In this document: positions 6,072 to 9,759 of the stretch, piece after piece | Position numbering within the stretch: position 1 is the first letter of the stretch | Layout of the letters: every line of letters begins with the position of its first letter | NCBI GenBank assembly: GCA_013329865.1 | Contig: DUJJ01000180.1 | Coordinates: 1 to 9,759 of the forward strand | Direction: 5' to 3' | DNA from: Candidatus Poseidoniaceae archaeon | GTDB taxonomy: Archaea; Thermoplasmatota; Poseidoniia; Poseidoniales; Poseidoniaceae | Length of the DNA: 9,759 nt | Made by a program: the position numbers and the translations under genes | Notes under the pieces: generated by a model | Told to the model about the DNA's origin: nothing | What the model saw: the letters and a program-made list of their open reading frames with translations, nothing else | The model's database searches: none

Positions 6072-7064
6072 TCACTGTTTGGACGCTTCACCGAGTTGCG
6101 CTAACAGTCCGTCGAATATCCTGAGCAGACCTCTGAGTGTAACCTCTGAGACATTAGCAACCTTGCAAATATCTGATTGCGTCCGGGATGTCCCTGACTC
6201 AGACGCTGCCTTGTAAATCAATGCGGCAGCCACACCCATAGGTTTCTTGCCTTGCCATATGTCTTCATGTGGCTGTATCTTCGACCATAGATGGTTGACT
6301 TGGGTAAAAATATTGGGCGGTAGTTGTAGGTCAGAAATAAACTTGTCAAAGTATTCATTGGGTGATGTTATTTTGTGTAGGTTTAGTTTTCGTGAAACTT
6401 GCCTAATCAATCGTGATAGTTCCTTTTCAGTAATGTCATAACTTGTGGCAATTTCTGGAATCTGCCTTGGCAGGTTTTCTTCACGAGCAACCAGATATGT
6501 ACAAGCCGCAGCAACACCGGCGATTGACCTTCCAGTGACAAAGCCATCACCGCTCAGTCTTCGGTATAGTCTAGCAGTTTCTTCTTGCAGTGATTTAGGT
6601 AAGTCGGATCTGTCCCTGATCATTTGGTTGGCTTTAACTAGGTTACGCTCTCGACTCTTTCTGGTCTTAGAACGCTCATCGATGACTCTTCTTCGACGCC
6701 AATCTCTTCTTGCTTGGGAGCTAATTCCGTGTCTGCCAGCAGAACCAGTGTTAAGGTCTCGAACATCTATCGATGTGTTGAGTCCTTTGTCGGCGAGAGT
6801 GTAGGTAAGTGGTTGTCCAACTCTGGAACGGTCTTCGGTTTTATCTCTGTTAGTCCATTCTGCCCCTGGGTCAATGACATTTTCTTCGACCACTAAGCCA
6901 CAGGAATTACAGATAATTTCTCCACGTGTGTCATCTAGTTGCCAATCAACAACTCCGCATTCTTCGCATGGTCTGGTGTGACCGTCAACCACTCTGCGGT
7001 TTGGATCAAACAGCCCGTATTCTTTGATATCGGGTCTAGAATTTCTACTCTTATCGGATTCCAT
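6072..7064 (-). CDS. tfb: Transcription initiation factor B (TFB/TFIIB homologue)
   Basis: TFB binds the TATA-box/TBP complex and recruits archaeal RNA polymerase. The 330-residue protein has the full layout. A zinc ribbon has C33/C36 (CEEC) and C52/C55 (CNSC). The B-reader/linker follows, with IDPGAEWTNRD, SRVGQPLT and ADKGLNTSI. Two cyclin-like repeats then span about 130-225 and 235-325, the first with RSIAGVAAACTYL and the second with KKPMGVAAALIYKAA. Many archaeal TFBs are nearer 300 residues; the extra length here is mostly the 32-residue N-terminus before the zinc ribbon. The DKGL motif is preceded by Ala where His is common. The start at 7064 has GGAGG (7073-7077) 8 nt upstream. Whether it is the only TFB in the genome cannot be judged. 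It probably leads a cluster with the Cys4 and propeller genes. Confidence 0.96.
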   Translation of the reverse strand: MESDKSRNSRPDIKEYGLFDPNRRVVDGHTRPCEECGVVDWQLDDTRGEIICNSCGLVVEENVIDPGAEWTNRDKTEDRSRVGQPLTYTLADKGLNTSIDVRDLNTGSAGRHGISSQARRDWRRRRVIDERSKTRKSRERNLVKANQMIRDRSDLPKSLQEETARLYRRLSGDGFVTGRSIAGVAAACTYLVAREENLPRQIPEIATSYDITEKELSRLIRQVSRKLNLHKITSPNEYFDKFISDLQLPPNIFTQVNHLWSKIQPHEDIWQGKKPMGVAAALIYKAASESGTSRTQSDICKVANVSEVTLRGLLRIFDGLLAQLGEASKQ

Positions 7065-7072
7065 TTACTTAA

Positions 7073-7108
7073 CCTCCAGTTATTTAGTTGTTTGTCGACC
7101 AATATAAA
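7073..7108 (-). promoter_or_regulatory. tfb core promoter and Shine-Dalgarno
   Basis: On the minus strand TTTATATT (7101-7108) is a good TATA-box candidate. Initiation about 26 nt downstream, near 7078, would give a leader of about 14 nt that starts just before GGAGG (7073-7077). The two signals therefore agree with each other and with the ATG at 7064. Confidence 0.6.
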
Positions 7109-7130
7109 CTCGTTGATATTTTGTTCACTC

Positions 7131-7146
7131 CAATTGCTGTGCAATG
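7131..7146. repeat. 16-bp intergenic repeat, copy 1 (tfb-purA gap)
   Basis: CAATTGCTGTGCAATG occurs here and again, identically and in the same orientation, at 8818-8833. Its core ATTGC-TGT-GCAAT is a perfect 5-bp inverted repeat with a 3-nt centre. This copy is upstream of the tfb TATA box. The flanks of the two copies do not match. Confidence 0.6.
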
Positions 7147-7162
7147 CCTCATGTTCACCGTT

Positions 7163-7189
7163 TAGTTACCACTGGTCTAATAGTAACTA
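7163..7189. repeat. 7-bp inverted repeat with nested dyad in the tfb-purA gap
   Basis: TAGTTAC (7163-7169) and GTAACTA (7183-7189) are exact reverse complements 13 bp apart. Inside lies ACCA-C-TGGT (7168-7176), a second small dyad. The site is between the divergent tfb and purA promoters, a plausible place for a regulator to bind, but it could be chance in this sequence context. Confidence 0.4.
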
Positions 7190-7200
7190 GATTCGAGTTG

Positions 7201-7252
7201 ATATAAACTGTTGTTTAATTGGCTTTGTAGGTCTATATACTTATTTAATTGG
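7201..7252 (+). promoter_or_regulatory. Probable purA promoter region with a repeated TTTAATTGG
   Basis: Several TATA-like elements face purA: ATATAAACT (7201-7209, also present at 7102-7110), CTATATAC (7233-7240) and TATTTAAT (7242-7249). TTTAATTGG occurs twice, at 7214-7222 and 7244-7252, exactly 30 bp apart, about three helical turns. If 7242-7249 is the TATA box, the transcript would start near 7272 and have a leader of about 40 nt. Which element is used cannot be decided here. Confidence 0.4.
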
Positions 7253-7310
7253 ATTACCAAATTGATGACATAGTTCAAAGACGGTACTCACAAGGCATGG
7301 TTTGATTGAG

Positions 7311-8615
7311 ATGCCTGCAACAGTAGTGCTTGGTGCCCAGTGGGGCGATGAAGGTAAAGGAAAACTCGTGGACAGAATAGCAGAGCAAGCAACATGGGTT
7401 GCTCGGTTTCAAGGTGGTAACAATGCTGGTCATACAGTTGTATTAGGCGAAGAGGTACTGAAATTCCACCTATTACCATCAGGCATTACTCGCAAAGAAT
7501 GTAATCTTGTTCTGGGCGATGGTATGGTTGTCGACCCTTGGGTTCTTGACAAGGAGTTGAAAAATTGGGCTCATTCAACTGGCGAGGATCCGCGGGGAGA
7601 GCGACTTTTTGTCAGTGAAAGAGCCCACATTATCCTACCATATCACCGGTTTCTCGACGGCTTGGACAAAAAAATTGGTACTACTGGGCGCGGAATCGGT
7701 CCTACATATGCGGATAAAATTAATCGTATAGGCCTGAGATTTGGTGACGTCGAAGAGGTAAAAAACGATAATGAATGGTGCAAGTCTACCGTTAGTAGAA
7801 TGAATGCATCACTTGAGGCCGCAGGGTGCACAGATCGAATAACTGTCGAAAGTTTATCTGCGGATATAAACTGGATTTGGAATAATTATTCATCCAGTAT
7901 TGGCAACACTGGGTTGATGTTGGACAATGCACTGAAGATGAATGAACATGTCATCCTCGAGGGTGCTCAGGGCTGTCTCTTGGACATTGACCAGGGGACA
8001 TTCCCGTTTGTGACTTCGAGTATTACATCGCGCGGAAACTCCACCCACGGTGCTGGTATACACCCCGGTCACGTCAGTGAGGTGGTTGGAATAACTAAGG
8101 CGTATATCACTCGAGTGGGTAATGGAGCTATGCCAACAGAATTAGAGGACGAGACTGGTGAGCACCTCGGCACGGTTGGTCATGAATTTGGTACGACTAC
8201 CGGTCGGAAACGACGCTGTGGCTGGTTTGATGCTGTAGTGATGCGTCACGCTAACCGGATAAACGGCTTTACTGGACTTGCGTTAACTAAACTCGATGTT
8301 CTTGGTGGTTTAGACGAATTGAAAATTTGTGTTGCATATGAATTAGATGGGAAGGAAATAAGAGAAATGCCATCAAGTGCATCTGCGTTAGCAAGGTGTA
8401 AGCCAATTTACTTATCGATGCCCGGTTTCCCATCGCACACACTCACAGAGTGGTTGGGTATTGCCAAGAAAGCCAATGATGAGGGTCTTGGTTATTCCAT
8501 TCTACCATCAGCAGCCCAGCATTACATCAAACAGGTCGAGGCTCTGGTTGGTGTCCCTTGCACTTCTGTTGGTGTTGGTCCAGATAGAGATGCAACCATC
8601 GACCGTGTAGATTAG
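7311..8615 (+). CDS. purA: Adenylosuccinate synthetase
   Basis: This enzyme joins IMP and aspartate using GTP to make adenylosuccinate, the first committed step from IMP to AMP. With the ATG at 7311 the protein has 434 residues. The nucleotide loop WGDEGKGK puts the catalytic Asp at residue 13, and GGNNAGHT puts the catalytic His at residue 41, the same numbers as in the E. coli enzyme. That supports this start over a TTG 9 bp upstream. The family signature GTTGRGIGPTYADK, the THGAGIHPGHVSEVVG stretch, TKLDVLGG (guanine-binding region) and the C-terminal VGVGPDRDATI are all present. Nothing is missing. No strong Shine-Dalgarno is seen before the ATG. tRNA-Ala follows 50 bp downstream on the same strand. 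Confidence 0.97.
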   Translation: MPATVVLGAQWGDEGKGKLVDRIAEQATWVARFQGGNNAGHTVVLGEEVLKFHLLPSGITRKECNLVLGDGMVVDPWVLDKELKNWAHSTGEDPRGERLFVSERAHIILPYHRFLDGLDKKIGTTGRGIGPTYADKINRIGLRFGDVEEVKNDNEWCKSTVSRMNASLEAAGCTDRITVESLSADINWIWNNYSSSIGNTGLMLDNALKMNEHVILEGAQGCLLDIDQGTFPFVTSSITSRGNSTHGAGIHPGHVSEVVGITKAYITRVGNGAMPTELEDETGEHLGTVGHEFGTTTGRKRRCGWFDAVVMRHANRINGFTGLALTKLDVLGGLDELKICVAYELDGKEIREMPSSASALARCKPIYLSMPGFPSHTLTEWLGIAKKANDEGLGYSILPSAAQHYIKQVEALVGVPCTSVGVGPDRDATIDRVD

Positions 8616-8665
8616 TTTGACTCATTAACAACATAGAAAAGGCTGAGACGCTCCGCAGGCTATGA

Positions 8666-8741
8666 GGGCGCTTAGCTCAGTTGGAAGAGCGTCTGGTTTG
8701 CAACCAGAAGGCCGGGGGTTCAAATCCCCCAGTGTCCACCA
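8666..8741 (+). tRNA. tRNA-Ala (anticodon TGC) with encoded CCA
   Basis: A complete cloverleaf can be drawn. The acceptor is GGGCGCT (8666-8672) with AGTGTCC (8731-8737), the D stem GCTC/GAGC, the anticodon stem TCTGG/CCAGA (8692-8696/8704-8708) around loop TTTGCAA, and the T stem GGGGG/CCCCC around TTCAAAT. The anticodon at 8699-8701 is TGC (Ala). The third acceptor pair is G-U, the G3-U70 identity element of alanine tRNA. The discriminator is A (8738) and CCA is encoded (8739-8741). There is no intron. A separate promoter is not obvious (CATTAACA near 8622-8630 is weak), so read-through from purA is possible. Confidence 0.97.
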
Positions 8742-8817
8742 CCCAAAAAGCAAATCACTGCGGCGTGTGAAATTTATCGACCAATGCACTTCGTTTCTAC
8801 CACCAAAGGGCATCTTT

Positions 8818-8833
8818 CAATTGCTGTGCAATG
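8818..8833. repeat. 16-bp intergenic repeat, copy 2 (downstream of tRNA-Ala)
   Basis: This is the second exact copy of CAATTGCTGTGCAATG, 1.7 kb from the first and also outside any gene. Here it directly adjoins a second inverted repeat (8832-8857). Confidence 0.6.
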
Positions 8834-8857
8834 TGATTTCCCAGGTTTAGAATCACA
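8820..8857 (+). repeat. Two adjacent stem-loop sequences in the noncoding stretch after tRNA-Ala
   Basis: ATTGC-TGT-GCAAT (8820-8832) is followed at once by TGTGATT (8832-8838) and AATCACA (8851-8857), 7-bp complementary arms with a 12-nt spacer. They lie in the 222-bp gap 8742-8963, where I see no convincing gene. The only other landmark is a run of seven T (8954-8960) that could help end plus-strand transcription. Possible roles are a 3' end structure, a processed small RNA or a protein-binding site; none can be chosen from sequence. Confidence 0.4.
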
Positions 8858-8963
8858 GTAGTTGAGATTGTTCGTGTATCAGAGAATTGAATTATTTACC
8901 AATACTTCGTTGATTTGCGAATGGTTTTGTAATTTTACTGCCGAATTTCTCGATTTTTTTATT

Positions 8964-9293
8964 CTAGTAGCCTTTCTGACTTTCCATATAGCTGGAAATT
9001 ATCCCAAGCAGAATCAAACCGAGCCATCCACCAACAATCAGACAAAACGGTGGAAAGATGGTTCTCAACAGTGGGTCACTTTCGCTTACTAGGTAGTCAC
9101 CTGCAGCCAATGTCAATACTCCAGTTACAACTGGTATAAGATGAAAATACCAAGCCAGATTGCTCGCATAGCGCTCTTCTCTAGGGACTGGACGTCTAGG
9201 TTGACTGCCATCAGGTCGCAATGCGACGGAGCAGGTCGGACAAATAGTCCACTCTGGGTCCACAGAAATATTACATTCATGGCAAATTGGCAT
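8964..9293 (-). CDS. Zinc-ribbon protein with two membrane helices, function unknown
   Basis: This 109-residue protein has an N-terminal zinc ribbon (C4-x2-C7 and C18-x2-C21, CHEC and CPTC) followed by a proline/arginine-rich linker (residues 26-41) and two hydrophobic segments, about 46-64 and 79-100. The short loop between them is acidic (DYLVSESDP). It ends MESQKGY, about nine residues after the second helix. The arrangement suggests a small integral membrane protein with its zinc ribbon probably in the cytoplasm. Such zinc-ribbon-plus-membrane proteins are common in archaea but mostly uncharacterised. The frame opens at a TTG (9314), but the ATG at 9293 is preferred because AAGGTGG (9302-9308) lies 8 nt upstream. 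It is transcribed towards the tRNA region, and the GH1 gene is upstream on the same strand with a 121-bp gap. Confidence 0.78.
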   Translation of the reverse strand: MPICHECNISVDPEWTICPTCSVALRPDGSQPRRPVPREERYASNLAWYFHLIPVVTGVLTLAAGDYLVSESDPLLRTIFPPFCLIVGGWLGLILLGIISSYMESQKGY

Positions 9294-9301
9294 AGAGTTA
9301 A

Positions 9302-9353
9302 CCACCTTCAGCAACTAAGCGCTTATCGACCACCCAGACTCAGACTTAATTTA
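9302..9353 (-). promoter_or_regulatory. Promoter region of the zinc-ribbon membrane gene, with a 10-bp palindrome
   Basis: On the minus strand TAAATTAA (9346-9353) is a TATA-box candidate, predicting a transcript start near 9323. The perfect palindrome TAAGCGCTTA (9316-9325) would then cover the start site, a common position for a repressor. AAGGTGG (9302-9308) is the Shine-Dalgarno for the ATG at 9293. The spacing is consistent, but this is prediction. Confidence 0.45.
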
Positions 9354-9414
9354 GGTTTGTATCGCTAAGATTCATCATACTTACTACCTAACTGACATTT
9401 ACAATACGCAACGA

Positions 9415-9759
9415 TTAGGATTTATGATCAGAGATTATCTGTTGATACATCATCCCGCTGTCTCGCAATGTGCGCGTTTGACTCTCATAATCAACGTGAT
9501 ATAATCCAAACCGAAGAGAATATCCCTCAGCCCACTCGAAATTATCCATCAAAGACCAATGGTAATATGACCTGATGTCAGCCCCTTCTGAGATTAATTG
9601 AGCGATTATCCAAAGATGACGCCTCAGGTGATTCGGTCGCAAGCTGTCCGTGGCATCCGCAACACCATTTTCCGTAATTTCTATTGGAATATTCAATTTT
9701 TGCAACCATTTTGTCGCCCTGTCAAGTCCCTCAGCATACATTGGGTAGCCGAATTCTGT
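9415..9759 (-). CDS. Glycoside hydrolase family 1 beta-glycosidase, C-terminal part (5' end outside window)
   Basis: GH1 enzymes are retaining beta-glucosidases/galactosidases that release terminal sugars from beta-linked oligosaccharides. The frame is open to the window edge, so only the last 114 or so residues are seen. They begin TEFGYPMYAEGL, which matches the conserved segment before the last strands of the barrel. The catalytic nucleophile is the Glu of ITENG (codon 9670-9672). The motif HWSLMDNFEWAEGY contains the Trp and DNFEW residues that shape the sugar-binding site, and FGLYHVDY follows as usual. The acid/base Glu (in the NEP motif) would be further upstream and is not in view. 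The end (SGMMYQQIISDHKS) is normal for the family. No sugar transporter or regulator is visible nearby, so the substrate is open. Confidence 0.93.
   Translation of the reverse strand, partial: TEFGYPMYAEGLDRATKWLQKLNIPIEITENGVADATDSLRPNHLRRHLWIIAQLISEGADIRSYYHWSLMDNFEWAEGYSLRFGLYHVDYESQTRTLRDSGMMYQQIISDHKS

Noticed and set aside
7302..7310. TTG start for purA three codons upstream
   Set aside because: The ATG at 7311 places the catalytic Asp and His at residues 13 and 41, as in the E. coli enzyme, and begins MPATVV like other PurA proteins.
8862..9092. A 76-codon plus-strand open frame after tRNA-Ala
   Set aside because: Its second half lies antisense to the zinc-ribbon membrane gene, it resembles no family, and there is no ribosome binding site.
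1..9759. CRISPR array, transposase, integrase or defence cluster
   Set aside because: No regularly spaced repeats, no terminal inverted repeats around a transposase, and no recognisable mobile or defence proteins were found.

Overview
The window looks like chromosomal DNA from a euryarchaeon. It carries a LonB-type protease with the archaeal active-site sequence, transcription factor B (TFB), ribosomal protein L40e, a UPF0147 protein, an archaeal prepilin/preflagellin peptidase and a tRNA-Ala gene with an encoded CCA end. Several genes have Shine-Dalgarno sequences (GGAGG or GGTGG, 7-8 nt from the start). Others have a TATA-like box about 26 nt from the ATG, which suggests leaderless mRNA. 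Moderate to low G+C, tight packing and many small zinc-ribbon proteins would fit a planktonic marine lineage such as Marine Group II/Poseidoniia, but that placement is inference.

Layout. Positions 1-1306 hold the C-terminal part of lonB, ending in a perfect palindrome, followed by an MFS transporter (1369-2718). UPF0147 (2713-2979, minus) runs convergent to the transporter. It diverges from an A24 prepilin peptidase (3055-4050), and one symmetric TATA-like box lies between the two. L40e (4054-4203, minus) is too short for most ORF calls but unmistakable. It diverges from a metallo-beta-lactamase-fold protein (4305-5084) that has lost almost every metal ligand. A probable minus-strand cluster follows: TFB (7064 to 6072), a small Cys4 protein (6032 to 5757) and a short beta-propeller-like protein (5688 to 5077). 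The TFB-purA intergenic region (7065-7310) is rich in dyads and repeats. Then come purA (7311-8615), tRNA-Ala(TGC) (8666-8741), a noncoding stretch with two stem-loops, a zinc-ribbon membrane protein (8964-9293, minus), and the C-terminal part of a GH1 beta-glycosidase (9415 to the window end, minus).

Most of this is housekeeping: membrane proteolysis, translation, transcription initiation, purine synthesis and pilin processing. No mobile element, CRISPR array or defence system is visible. The items most worth a second look are the apparently dead MBL-fold protein, a 16-bp sequence found in two separate intergenic regions, the short propeller and Cys4 protein downstream of TFB, and several exact dyads at gene boundaries.
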